This document shows, one piece after another, positions 1-7,653 of a DNA stretch of 64,000 bases. The stretch's first letter is position 1; each line of letters begins with the position of its first letter. Source of the DNA: Janthinobacterium lividum (GTDB lineage: Bacteria > Pseudomonadota > Gammaproteobacteria > Burkholderiales > Burkholderiaceae_D); assembly GCF_034424625.1 (NCBI RefSeq), contig NZ_CP139976.1, positions 2,356,001 to 2,420,000 of the forward strand, written 5' to 3'. The notes under the pieces were generated by a model. The model was not told where the DNA came from. It made no database searches and worked only from the letters and a program-made list of their open reading frames with translations. The position numbers and the translations under genes were made by a program.

Positions 1-1
1 C

Positions 2-631
2 AGCGCCGTGCTGGCCGCTGCCTTTCCCGGCCTCGGCATCGGCTTTGCCGGCGTAGCGCTGGCCTTTGGCCTGACGGTGCTGACCATGGCTTACGCCATC
101 GGCCACATCTCGGGCTGCCACCTGAATCCTGCCGTCTCGATCGGCCTGTGGGCCGGCGGCCGCTTCCCCGCCAATCAACTGTTGCCATACATCATTGCGC
201 AAGTGCTAGGCGCCATCGTGGCCGGCGGCGTGCTGTACGTGATCGCCAGCGGCCAGGCCGGTTTCGATGTCAGCAAGGGCTTTGCCTCGAACGGCTTCGG
301 CGCCCATTCGCCGGGCGGCTATTCGATGCTGTCGGCGCTGGTCATTGAAATCGTGCTGACGATGTTCTTCCTGATCGTCATCCTGGGCGCCACCGACAAG
401 CGCGCGCCGGCCGGCTTCGCCCCGCTGCCGATCGGCCTGGCGCTGACCCTGATCCACCTGATCAGCATTCCCGTCACCAATACCTCCGTCAATCCGGCCC
501 GCAGCACGGGCGTGGCCCTGTACGTGGGCGACTGGGCGACCAGCCAGTTGTGGCTGTTCTGGCTGGCACCGATTATCGGCGCCTTGCTGGGCGCGCTGGC
601 CTACCGCTTGATTGCGGGCGAAAAAGAGTAG
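2..631 (+). CDS. aqpZ: Aquaporin Z, 5' end cut by the window edge
   Basis: Inner-membrane water channel of the MIP family. The reading frame is open to the left edge, and its first residues ([17 protein letters not shown]) match the part of E. coli AqpZ that lies about 20 residues after its start, so the true start is outside the window. Both pore half-helix motifs are present: NPAVS in [12 protein letters not shown] and NPARS in NTSVNPARS. The His of LIHLISIPV and the Arg of NPAR, which form the selectivity filter in AqpZ, are kept. A cysteine precedes the first NPA motif where E. coli has glycine. The gene converges on the AraC-type regulator, with a shared terminator between them. Confidence 0.96.
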   Translation, partial: SAVLAAAFPGLGIGFAGVALAFGLTVLTMAYAIGHISGCHLNPAVSIGLWAGGRFPANQLLPYIIAQVLGAIVAGGVLYVIASGQAGFDVSKGFASNGFGAHSPGGYSMLSALVIEIVLTMFFLIVILGATDKRAPAGFAPLPIGLALTLIHLISIPVTNTSVNPARSTGVALYVGDWATSQLWLFWLAPIIGALLGALAYRLIAGEKE

Positions 632-643
632 GCTTCAACATGT

Positions 644-671
644 AAAAAAGCAGCCCGCGGGCTGCTTTTTT
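644..671. terminator. Bidirectional intrinsic terminator
   Basis: A perfect palindrome, A6-GCAGCCCGCGGGCTGC-T6, lies between the stop codons of aqpZ and the convergent AraC-family gene. The A-run and T-run on the two sides allow termination on both strands. Confidence 0.9.
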
Positions 672-674
672 CAT

Positions 675-1505
675 TTAATCGGCGCCGCGCCACTCGCTCA
701 GGTAATGCTGCGGCGTGCGGCCCAGGATGCGGCGGAACATGGCGCTGAAGGCGCTGGGGCTGGCGTAGCCCAGCGCATAGGCGATGGCCGCCACGCCTTC
801 ACCCCGGTCCAGGCGGCAGAAGGCCTCGGCCAGGTGGACTTGCTGCAGCCATTGGCGGTAGTGCAAGCCCGTTTCCTTGGGGAATAAACGGATCAGGGTG
901 CGCGCGCTGGCGCCCGCGTCCTGCGCCCAGTCCTCGATGCTGCGCCGGCTGCCGGGCGCGCTCATGATGGCCGAGCAGACGGCCACCAGGCGGCGGTCGC
1001 GCGGCCAGGGGATGGCGAGGGGGACGGTATCGGCCCCCGCCAATTCCGACAGGATCAAATGCGCCAGCCAGTCACCGCGTCCCGCCAGCGCATATTCGAT
1101 CGGTTCGGCCAGCAAGGCCAGGATCAGCTCGCGCAACAGCCGGCTCACTTCCAGTACCTTGCAATCGGCGCCATATTGGGCCGCTACCTGCGCATCGATG
1201 TACACGGTGCGCATGCTCAGTTCGCTCAAGATGTGAACTTCATGCACGACGCCCACGGGGATCAGCAGGGCGCGCCGCGGCGGCAGGATCCACACGCCGT
1301 GTCCGGTGGAGACGCGCATCACGCCTTCCGTCGCATACAGCAGTTGCGCCCGCACATGACTGTGCGGCGCCGTGTAGTCGCCCGCCACGTATTGCCTGGA
1401 CATGGCCGTCACGGGGCGCGGCACGTGCTGGTAATCGTGCGAGCTGGTGCTGCGGCTGAACGGCACGCCATCGGGGTGGGTCTGGGCGGGTTGGTGGGTG
1501 TACAT
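675..1505 (-). CDS. AraC-family transcriptional regulator
   Basis: DNA-binding regulator of 276 aa. The N-terminal half looks like an AraC-type cupin sensor (GDYTAPHSHVRAQLLYATEGVMRV). The C-terminal ~100 residues form the AraC double helix-turn-helix, with the characteristic second motif ending in GYASPSAFSAMFRRILGRTPQHYL. It is transcribed away from the fsr-type exporter and shares a 137-bp control region with it, so it is the likely local regulator of that exporter. The ATG at 1505 has no clear ribosome site; an internal start around residue 35 is possible. The ligand is unknown. Confidence 0.88.
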   Translation of the reverse strand: MYTHQPAQTHPDGVPFSRSTSSHDYQHVPRPVTAMSRQYVAGDYTAPHSHVRAQLLYATEGVMRVSTGHGVWILPPRRALLIPVGVVHEVHILSELSMRTVYIDAQVAAQYGADCKVLEVSRLLRELILALLAEPIEYALAGRGDWLAHLILSELAGADTVPLAIPWPRDRRLVAVCSAIMSAPGSRRSIEDWAQDAGASARTLIRLFPKETGLHYRQWLQQVHLAEAFCRLDRGEGVAAIAYALGYASPSAFSAMFRRILGRTPQHYLSEWRGAD

Positions 1506-1517
1506 GTGGGTCGTTGG

Positions 1518-1550
1518 ATTGTCACCTGATTGTCACTTAGTTGTCACTTG
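1518..1550. promoter_or_regulatory. Three 11-bp-phased TTGTCAC repeats, likely operator
   Basis: TTGTCAC occurs at 1519, 1530 and 1541, exactly one helical turn apart, in the divergent region between the AraC-type gene and fsr. A related TTGTCAG lies at 1569. Phased direct repeats are the usual kind of AraC-family site. Assignment to this regulator is inference from position. Confidence 0.6.
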
Positions 1551-1568
1551 GGCGACGATTATTGGAAG

Positions 1569-1595
1569 TTGTCAGTTCAGTGACCATACTATACT
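1569..1595 (+). promoter_or_regulatory. Possible promoter of the fsr-type gene
   Basis: A TTGTCA -35-like hexamer at 1569-1574 and a TATACT -10-like hexamer at 1590-1595 are separated by 15 bp, a short spacer consistent with a promoter that needs an activator. It lies about 50 bp before the ATG at 1643. Confidence 0.4.
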
Positions 1596-1642
1596 GGCTT
1601 CTTTGCCGGGCCGCAGCCGTGCCCGATTATTGCGGATGACAC

Positions 1643-2884
1643 ATGCACACAACCACACCTGCCCCAGCACTGGCCAAGCCCGTGCCGGCGGCTCCCTCGC
1701 TTCACAGTTCCCAACAACAATCCGGTCTGGCCATGCACATCCTGGGCGCCGTCGCCTTCGTGCATTTGCTCAATGACTTGATCCAGGCATTATTGCCGTC
1801 GATTTATCCGATGCTGAAAGCCGAGTTTTCACTCAGTTTTACCCAGGTCGGCCTTATAACCCTGACGTTCCAGTGCACGGCATCGTTGCTGCAACCCTGG
1901 ATCGGCTTGTACACGGACCGCCGTCCGCTGCCATTCTTGCTGCCCGTCGGCATGTGCTTTACCCTGGCGGGCGTGCTGATGCTGTCCATCGTCTCGACTT
2001 TCCCGACCCTGCTGATCGCCTCGGGCCTGATCGGCGTCGGCTCGTCGACCTTCCACCCGGAAGCGTCGCGCGTGGCCCGCATGGCGTCGGGCGGACGCTA
2101 CGGCTTTGCCCAGTCGCTGTTCCAGGTGGGCGGCAACGTCGGCTCCGCCCTGGGCCCGCTGCTGGCGGCGGCCGTCATCGTGAACCGTGGCCACGGTAAT
2201 GTCGCCTGGTTCAGCCTGCTCGCCGTGCTGGCCATCGGCGTGCTGTACAAGGTCAGCCACTGGTATAGCGGCCACCTTGCCAGCTTCAAGCCGAAGGCGG
2301 GCGGCCATGGACCTAACTTGTCGCGCAACAAGGTGATAGGTGCGCTGGGCGTGCTGGCCCTGCTGGTGTTTTCCAAATACATCTACATGGCCAGCCTGTC
2401 GAGCTACTACACGTTTTACCTGATCGACAAGTTCCACCTGTCGCTCGGCGATGCCCAGCTGTACCTGTTCCTGTTCCTCGCCGCCGTGGCGGCCGGCACC
2501 TTCATGGGCGGCCCCATCGGCGACCGCATCGGCCGTAAGCGCGTGATCTGGATTTCCATCCTGGGCGCCGCGCCATTTACCCTGCTGCTGCCATATGTCG
2601 ACCTGTTCTGGACGGCTGTATTGACGGTGATCATCGGTTTCGTGATTTCATCCGCGTTTTCCGCCATCGTCGTCTTCGCGCAGGAACTGGTGCCGGGCAA
2701 GGTGGGCATGATCGCGGGGATCTTCTTTGGCCTGATGTTTGGCGTGTCGGGCATCGCGGCCGCGGCGATGGGCCACCTGGCCGACGTGTCGGGCATCGCC
2801 TATGTGTATAAAATCTGCTCCTACCTGCCGCTGCTGGGCATATTGACGGTGCTGCTGCCGCATATCGAGCAGGCGAAAAAGTAG
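1643..2884 (+). CDS. fsr: MFS efflux transporter, fosmidomycin-resistance (Fsr) type
   Basis: Major facilitator superfamily exporter of 413 aa with about 12 hydrophobic segments in the inner membrane. It resembles E. coli Fsr closely along its length: HLLNDLIQALLPSIYPMLKAEFSLSFTQVGLITLTFQ near residue 35, GSSTFHPEASRVARMASGGR in the second third of the N-domain, and GPIGDRIGRKRVIW as the MFS loop motif of the C-domain. The family exports fosmidomycin and other compounds; the natural substrate here is unknown. The hydrophilic first ~30 residues are typical of Fsr. It is divergent from an AraC-type regulator and upstream of an unusual cysS. Confidence 0.9.
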   Translation: MHTTTPAPALAKPVPAAPSLHSSQQQSGLAMHILGAVAFVHLLNDLIQALLPSIYPMLKAEFSLSFTQVGLITLTFQCTASLLQPWIGLYTDRRPLPFLLPVGMCFTLAGVLMLSIVSTFPTLLIASGLIGVGSSTFHPEASRVARMASGGRYGFAQSLFQVGGNVGSALGPLLAAAVIVNRGHGNVAWFSLLAVLAIGVLYKVSHWYSGHLASFKPKAGGHGPNLSRNKVIGALGVLALLVFSKYIYMASLSSYYTFYLIDKFHLSLGDAQLYLFLFLAAVAAGTFMGGPIGDRIGRKRVIWISILGAAPFTLLLPYVDLFWTAVLTVIIGFVISSAFSAIVVFAQELVPGKVGMIAGIFFGLMFGVSGIAAAAMGHLADVSGIAYVYKICSYLPLLGILTVLLPHIEQAKK

Positions 2885-2903
2885 GCCAGCGTCGCGGGAG
2901 GGC

Positions 2904-2933
2904 TTGACGGCCCGCCCGCGCGCATGCGATATT
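2904..2933 (+). promoter_or_regulatory. Candidate sigma-70 promoter of the cysS leader
   Basis: TTGACG at 2904-2909 and GATATT at 2928-2933 are separated by 18 bp. The predicted start is near 2940, giving a leader of about 180 nt before cysS. It would let cysS be transcribed independently of fsr. Confidence 0.4.
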
Positions 2934-3058
2934 CTACTCATGAGCTCTTTCATCCTCCATCCAGTCCTTGCATACCGCGCCGCCGCTGCGCTGTGTCCAT
3001 GTACCTGGCTTCGCGAGGATGCGGCCCGGCGCCGTTAAACTTTTTACTCCTCATTCCG

Positions 3059-3099
3059 ATGGCCACAGTGTTGAAAAACCTGTGGCCATTTTCTTTTTC
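3059..3099 (+). terminator. Intrinsic terminator in the cysS leader
   Basis: A perfect 10-bp stem (ATGGCCACAG at 3059-3068 with CTGTGGCCAT at 3080-3089) has an 11-nt loop and is followed by TTTTCTTTTT. It lies 175 bp after the fsr stop and only about 25 bp before the cysS ATG. It may end fsr transcription or act as an attenuator for cysS. Confidence 0.75.
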
Positions 3100-3122
3100 C
3101 GCAACGCGCATGAAAGTCCCGC

Positions 3123-4499
3123 ATGACACTTCATTTGTACGACACGTATAGCCGCAGCCTGCGGCCCTTCGAGACCATCGTCCCTGGCCATGCCGGCCTG
3201 TATGCCTGCGGCCCCACCGTCTACGATTACGCGCACATCGGCAACCTGCGCACCTATCTGTTCGTCGACGGCTTGCGCCGCGCGCTTGAATTCAACGGCT
3301 TGCAGGTGCGCCACGTGATGAATATCACTGACGTGGGCCATCTGACGTCGGATGCGGACAGCGGCGACGACAAGATCGAGGCGCGCAGCGCCCGCAGCGG
3401 CAAGTCGGCCTGGGATATCGCCGCCGAATTCACGCGCGCGTTCGAGGGCGATCTGCGCGCGCTGAATATCCTGCCGCCCACCATCTGGTGCCGCGCCACG
3501 GACCACATCGCGGAGCAGATCGCATTCATCCTCGACCTGGAAGCGAAGGGCTATACCTACCGCACGGACGACGGCATCTATTTCGACACGACGCGCCAGG
3601 ACAGCTATGGAAAACTGGCGCGCCTGAACCGCGACGGCCTGCAGGCGGGGAAGAGGGTGGACCTGGGCGAGAAGCGCGACATCTGCGATTTCGCGCTGTG
3701 GAAGTTCAGCGGCGAGCCGGGCCAGCGGCAAATGGAGTGGGACAGTCCCTGGAGCCTGGGTTTCCCTGGCTGGCATATCGAGTGCTCGGCGATGGCGGAA
3801 AAACACCTGGGCGCGTATTTCGACATCCATTGCGGCGGTGAAGACCACGTGGCCGTCCACCACAGCAACGAGATCGCGCAAACGGAAGCGCGCCACGGCA
3901 CGCGCCTGGCCAATTTCTGGCTGCATGGCGCGTTCCTCAAGACCCAGGATGCGAAGATGTCGAAATCCACGGGCGACTTCTTGCGTTTGCAAAGCCTGGT
4001 GGAGCAGGGCGTCGATCCGCTGGCCTACCGCTACCTGTGCCTGGGCGCCCATTACCGCAGCAGCCTCAATTTCACGGACGACGCCTTGCGTGGTGCCGCC
4101 AGCGGCCTGGCGCGCCTGCGCGTGGCCGTGCATGGCCTGGGTGCTGCGGAAGGCGAGGCCGATCCTGCATGGCATGAGCGTTTCATGAGCTGCGTCAACG
4201 ATGACCTGAACTACCCGCGCGCGCTGGCCGTGGCCTGGGAGCTGCTGAAAAGCGAGCTGCCGGACGCCGTCAAAAAAGCCACCATGGCCCGCTTCGATGC
4301 GGCCCTGGGGCTCGATCTGCTGGCCTGGCAGCCGGCGCAGGTGGCAGTGCCGCAGCAGGTGCAGGCGTGGATGGCGGAACGGTCCATCGCCCGCGCGCAG
4401 CGCCAGTGGGCCGAGGCGGACCGCTTGCGCGACCTGGCGCGCGCGGCCGGTTATGACATCGACGATACGCCGCAGGGGCAACAGGCGCGGCCCCTGTGA
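3123..4499 (+). CDS. cysS: Cysteine--tRNA ligase, divergent type
   Basis: Class I aminoacyl-tRNA synthetase of 458 aa that charges tRNA-Cys with cysteine. The HIGH motif reads HIGN (residues 38-41) and the second signature is KMSKS (278-282). The zinc ligands of the family are present: Cys29 in YACGPTVYD, the Cys of HIECSAMA, and the His and Glu of VHHSNEIAQ. It differs from the usual proteobacterial enzyme: after NITD it has [14 protein letters not shown] instead of IDDKII, and the zinc region reads [11 protein letters not shown] remember this form from archaeal and candidate-phylum CysRS rather than from E. coli. It may be a second, horizontally acquired copy. It sits behind a terminator-bearing leader and next to an exporter gene. 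Confidence 0.93.
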   Translation: MTLHLYDTYSRSLRPFETIVPGHAGLYACGPTVYDYAHIGNLRTYLFVDGLRRALEFNGLQVRHVMNITDVGHLTSDADSGDDKIEARSARSGKSAWDIAAEFTRAFEGDLRALNILPPTIWCRATDHIAEQIAFILDLEAKGYTYRTDDGIYFDTTRQDSYGKLARLNRDGLQAGKRVDLGEKRDICDFALWKFSGEPGQRQMEWDSPWSLGFPGWHIECSAMAEKHLGAYFDIHCGGEDHVAVHHSNEIAQTEARHGTRLANFWLHGAFLKTQDAKMSKSTGDFLRLQSLVEQGVDPLAYRYLCLGAHYRSSLNFTDDALRGAASGLARLRVAVHGLGAAEGEADPAWHERFMSCVNDDLNYPRALAVAWELLKSELPDAVKKATMARFDAALGLDLLAWQPAQVAVPQQVQAWMAERSIARAQRQWAEADRLRDLARAAGYDIDDTPQGQQARPL

Positions 4500-4560
4500 G
4501 CGTGTGGCCGTATCTGCGGCAGCCATGCATAATGGCCGCCTGATAAACGCGGGAGATGCC

Positions 4561-5130
4561 GTGAAGCGTGGTGTGCTGTTATTGAGTTGCTGTTTTGTCT
4601 TTTCGTCCGCGCAGGCGTTCAGCGAGTGCCCCGGCTTTCCCGCACTGGCCACCTCCGGCGAGGCGCTGCTGGCGCAGGTGCGCGCGCTGCCGCCCGCCGC
4701 TGTGGACCGCGAACGGCAGGCGTGTGCGCCAGCGACGGTCATCGATTTCGCCTACAGCGGCGGAGTGCTGTGCAGTTTTGGCGGTGAAGTGGATGCCGCG
4801 ACGGCCGCCGTCACGCGCCTGGCCGATGGCGGTGAGCTGGTCGAGTACCTGTATCTGTTCCCGTATGCGCCGGCCTCGCATGCGCGCTTGCTGGCGCTGC
4901 TGGCCGCGCGGTTTGCGCCCGTCGACAAGGCGGCCTGGCCGGCCTTCCTGCAGGGCCCTAAGCCAGGCAAGGAAACCACGGCCCTGTTCACACATGACGG
5001 TTTTTATATCTCGCTGGGCAAGCCCACCGAAGGCGATCCTGCCGCATGGTACTCGAATGTGATCTTTGAAAAGATGGACAAGCCGGCGCTGGGCGTGCGC
5101 AAGGTGTGCCGGGAGGGGAGCGATGGCTGA
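4561..5130 (+). CDS. Secreted protein of unknown function
   Basis: Unrecognised 189-aa protein. The start is GTG at 4561, chosen because GGGAG lies 5 nt upstream and because it gives a clean signal peptide (MKRGVLLLSCCFVFSSAQA, cleavage likely before FSEC). The open frame extends further upstream, but that part overlaps cysS and has no ribosome site. Three Cys residues in the mature part (SECPGF, RQACAP, VLCSFGG) and one near the C-terminus could form disulfides in the periplasm. Its end overlaps the next gene by 8 bp, so the two are probably translated together. Confidence 0.75.
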   Translation: MKRGVLLLSCCFVFSSAQAFSECPGFPALATSGEALLAQVRALPPAAVDRERQACAPATVIDFAYSGGVLCSFGGEVDAATAAVTRLADGGELVEYLYLFPYAPASHARLLALLAARFAPVDKAAWPAFLQGPKPGKETTALFTHDGFYISLGKPTEGDPAAWYSNVIFEKMDKPALGVRKVCREGSDG

Positions 5131-5674
5131 AGCGGATGCCTTTCCGGCAGCGCTGGCCGGCACTGTGGCGCAGCTATTGCCTGCGCTGTCCAAAGGCCAG
5201 TTGCACGCGCTCTCGGCACCGTTTGACGTGCATCAGGATGGCAGGCTGCTGCGCATTCCCGCGCGCACGTATTACCACCGCGAGCAGTTGCTCACTTGTA
5301 CCCGGCTGCCCGGCGACGCGGGCGTGATCGCCCTGTGTCTGGGCACGCGCCACCATGACGGCCATCTGCGCGAAGCGTGTGTCAGGCAGCTGTTGCTGCA
5401 GGAGCGGGCGTGGACGGTGCCGTTCGTCGTGCACCTGTGCGGCGAATACGTGCTGGAGATCGTCGAGAGAATCGGGGCGGCGCTGCCGGCCTGGAATGCG
5501 CAGGCGCTGGCGCGCTACCTGCGGGAGAACCCCGCGTATGTGGATACGCTGCAGCGGCGCGCCGTCAGCTACTGGAACTGCTACTACCGCAGGCGCCACC
5601 CCGTGTGGAAAGACTATCCGGGACGCAGGACCATGGCGGCCCTGCGTGCATTGCAGCAGCTTACGCCTCGATAA
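5123..5674 (+). CDS. Conserved-looking cytoplasmic protein of unknown function
   Basis: Unrecognised 183-aa protein starting MAEADAFPAALAG. The ATG at 5123 was chosen because a strong GGGAGGGGAG ribosome site lies just upstream, and it overlaps the preceding stop by 8 bp. There is no signal peptide. The protein is rich in Tyr, Trp, His and Arg near the C-terminus (SYWNCYYRRRHPVWKDYPGRR). Its stop codon overlaps the convergent dbpA stop by 14 bp, so there is no room for a terminator between them. Confidence 0.72.
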   Translation: MAEADAFPAALAGTVAQLLPALSKGQLHALSAPFDVHQDGRLLRIPARTYYHREQLLTCTRLPGDAGVIALCLGTRHHDGHLREACVRQLLLQERAWTVPFVVHLCGEYVLEIVERIGAALPAWNAQALARYLRENPAYVDTLQRRAVSYWNCYYRRRHPVWKDYPGRRTMAALRALQQLTPR

Positions 5675-7088
5675 AGCGCATCTTGAAGCTGCGGCCCTTG
5701 ATGTTGCCGAAGTCGCGGCCCAGGGTATTGCCCGCGTTCAGGCGCTTGAAGGCCGCTTCGGCCACCTTGCGGTCCAGCGCCACGTAGGTCATGAACTCGA
5801 ACACGTTGATCTTGCCCACCTGTTCCTTGGTGAGGCCAGCGTCGCCCGTCAGCGCGCCCAGTAAGTCGCCCGGGCGCAGCTTGTCCTTCTTGCCGCCCAT
5901 GATGCACAGGGTGACCATCGGCGCCGGCAGCGCCTCCATCCCGTCATCTTCCGCCAGTTCCTTCAGGTCGTGCCATTCGGCGGCGCTGTTCTGGTACTGC
6001 TCGATCAACTTGACCCATTTTTTCTCGTTCGGCGCGCACAGCGACAGGGCCAGACCCTTCTTGCTGCCGCGGCCAGTGCGGCCGATGCGGTGGATGTGCA
6101 CTTCCGTGTCCTTCGACACGTCGACGTTGATCACGGCGCCCAGGTCGGAAATATCGAGGCCGCGCGCAGCCACGTCGGTGGCGACCAGCACGGAGCAGCT
6201 GCGGTTGGCGAACAGCACCAGGATTTCATCGCGCTCGCGCTGTTCCAGCTCGCCGTACAGGGCCAGCGCGGAAAAGCCTTGCTGGCGCAGTTCCTCGGCC
6301 AGTTCGCGGCAATGCACCTTGGTATTGCAGAAGGCCAGGGTCGATTCCGGCTTGAAGTGTTTCAATAGCTTGCCGACGGCGCTGTTGCGCTCGTCGAAGC
6401 CGATTTCATAGAAGCGCTGCTCGATCTTGTCGTTGTCGTGCTGCGCCTCGACCGTCACTTCCAGCGGATTGACGAGGAACGAGGCCGTGGCGCGGCGGAT
6501 GTCTTCCGGATACGTGGCCGAGAACAGCAGGGTCTGGCGGCGCGCCGGGCAGGCGCTGACGATGCCGGCGATTTCCTCGTAAAAGCCCATGTCCGTCATG
6601 CGGTCCGCTTCATCGAGCACCAGCGTCTGCACGTGATTCAGGTTGATGGTGCCGCGGCCCAGATGGTCGCGCAGGCGGCCCGGCGTGCCGACGACGATGT
6701 GGGCGCCGTGTTCCAGCGAAGCGATTTGCGGACGCATCGGCGCGCCGCCCGTCAGGGTCAGGATCTTGATGTTGCCAGCCGCGCGGGCCAGGCGGCGCAG
6801 CTCATTGGCCACCTGGTCGGCCAGTTCGCGCGTGGGGCACAGCACCAGTCCCTGCACGGCAAACCAGGCCGGATTGAGCTTGTGCAGGATGCCGATGCCG
6901 AAGGCGGCGGTCTTGCCGCTGCCCGTCTTGGCCTGGGCGATCAGGTCGCGGCCGTCGAGCACCGCCGGCAGGCTTTGCGCCTGGATGGTGGTCATCTCGT
7001 GGTAGCCGAGCGAGTCCAGGTTGGCCAGGAAGGCGGGCGTCAGCGGCAGGCTGGCAAAGGAAGTGGTGGTGTCAGTGGTGGTGTTCAT
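5661..7088 (-). CDS. dbpA: ATP-dependent RNA helicase DbpA
   Basis: DEAD-box helicase of 475 aa acting in 50S ribosomal subunit assembly. Helicase motifs are in order: Q-motif region MTTIQAQSLP, Walker A AKTGSGKT, PTRELADQV, VLDEADRM, SAT, ATDVAARGLD and HRIGRTGR. The C-terminal ~75 residues (GGKKDKLRPGDLLGALTGDAGL onward) match the DbpA RNA-binding domain that recognises 23S rRNA hairpin 92. Overall it aligns well with E. coli DbpA (457 aa). An alternative GTG start at 7124 would add 12 residues; neither start has a strong ribosome site, and 7088 (ATG) fits the family better. Confidence 0.95.
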   Translation of the reverse strand: MNTTTDTTTSFASLPLTPAFLANLDSLGYHEMTTIQAQSLPAVLDGRDLIAQAKTGSGKTAAFGIGILHKLNPAWFAVQGLVLCPTRELADQVANELRRLARAAGNIKILTLTGGAPMRPQIASLEHGAHIVVGTPGRLRDHLGRGTINLNHVQTLVLDEADRMTDMGFYEEIAGIVSACPARRQTLLFSATYPEDIRRATASFLVNPLEVTVEAQHDNDKIEQRFYEIGFDERNSAVGKLLKHFKPESTLAFCNTKVHCRELAEELRQQGFSALALYGELEQRERDEILVLFANRSCSVLVATDVAARGLDISDLGAVINVDVSKDTEVHIHRIGRTGRGSKKGLALSLCAPNEKKWVKLIEQYQNSAAEWHDLKELAEDDGMEALPAPMVTLCIMGGKKDKLRPGDLLGALTGDAGLTKEQVGKINVFEFMTYVALDRKVAEAAFKRLNAGNTLGRDFGNIKGRSFKMRFIEA

Positions 7089-7199
7089 AGGGGCGGAGCC
7101 GGTAAAAAGCGGGTGGATGGGCACAGTCTACAGGCGTTCTACGCCCTTGTGCGGATGGTGGTGTGGAAGCTGGCGGCAAACGGCCGCCCGCGTGTGGTA

Positions 7200-7436
7200 T
7201 TAATTGTCGGGCGCCCAGATGGGCAAGCCGGTGAGATCCAGGCCGGCGTCGCGCGTCCACACGGGCAGGCCCGTGGCGTCGGTCGGCTCCAGCAATTCGA
7301 GCTGCACTTGCTTCAGCGCCACCTTGCGCGGGCGCGCGCGGCGCTGTGGCTCCGGCGCCGGCTCTGGCGCATCGTGCGCTGGCGGCGGGCCGAAACCGGG
7401 CAAGTCGATGGTGGCGTTGTCTTTTTTATCTCTCAT
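7200..7436 (-). CDS. Small Pro/Ala-rich protein of unknown function
   Basis: Unrecognised 78-aa protein beginning MRDKKDNATIDLPGFGPPP. The ATG at 7436 has a GAGG element about 7 nt upstream; a longer version from 7484 lacks support. The N-terminal half is acidic and proline-rich, then a basic patch (RRARPRKVALKQ) and a Leu/Pro-rich tail follow. It lies upstream of dbpA on the same strand, about 110 bp away. Confidence 0.6.
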   Translation of the reverse strand: MRDKKDNATIDLPGFGPPPAHDAPEPAPEPQRRARPRKVALKQVQLELLEPTDATGLPVWTRDAGLDLTGLPIWAPDN

Positions 7437-7522
7437 TTGATAACCTCTGTCCCTGGCCTGCGAAGGCCAAGGGGCGGGCAGCATGCTGTCCGCCTATGTC
7501 CATACGCTTTAACTTCATCCAC

Positions 7523-7553
7523 AAAACAAAAGCCCGGCTACAGGAGTCGGGCT
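7523..7553 (-). terminator. Intrinsic terminator after the phosphoesterase gene
   Basis: Read on the minus strand, AGCCCGACT pairs with AGCCGGGCT (one wobble) across a short loop and is followed by TTTGTTTTG. It lies about 100 bp after the stop of the phospholipase C/acid phosphatase-type gene. Confidence 0.75.
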
Positions 7554-7653
7554 CATTGTGAATATCATCGGCAGGAAAAGCAGACCTGCGGATTAAAGTG
7601 CGGCACGCAGTGTATCACAGGCGTGCCGCATTGTGGGATGCGCTGTTGTTGTG

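Noticed and set aside
3051..4742. 563-codon minus-strand frame opposite cysS
   Set aside because: Antisense to a synthetase with all catalytic motifs; no domain in the alternative product.
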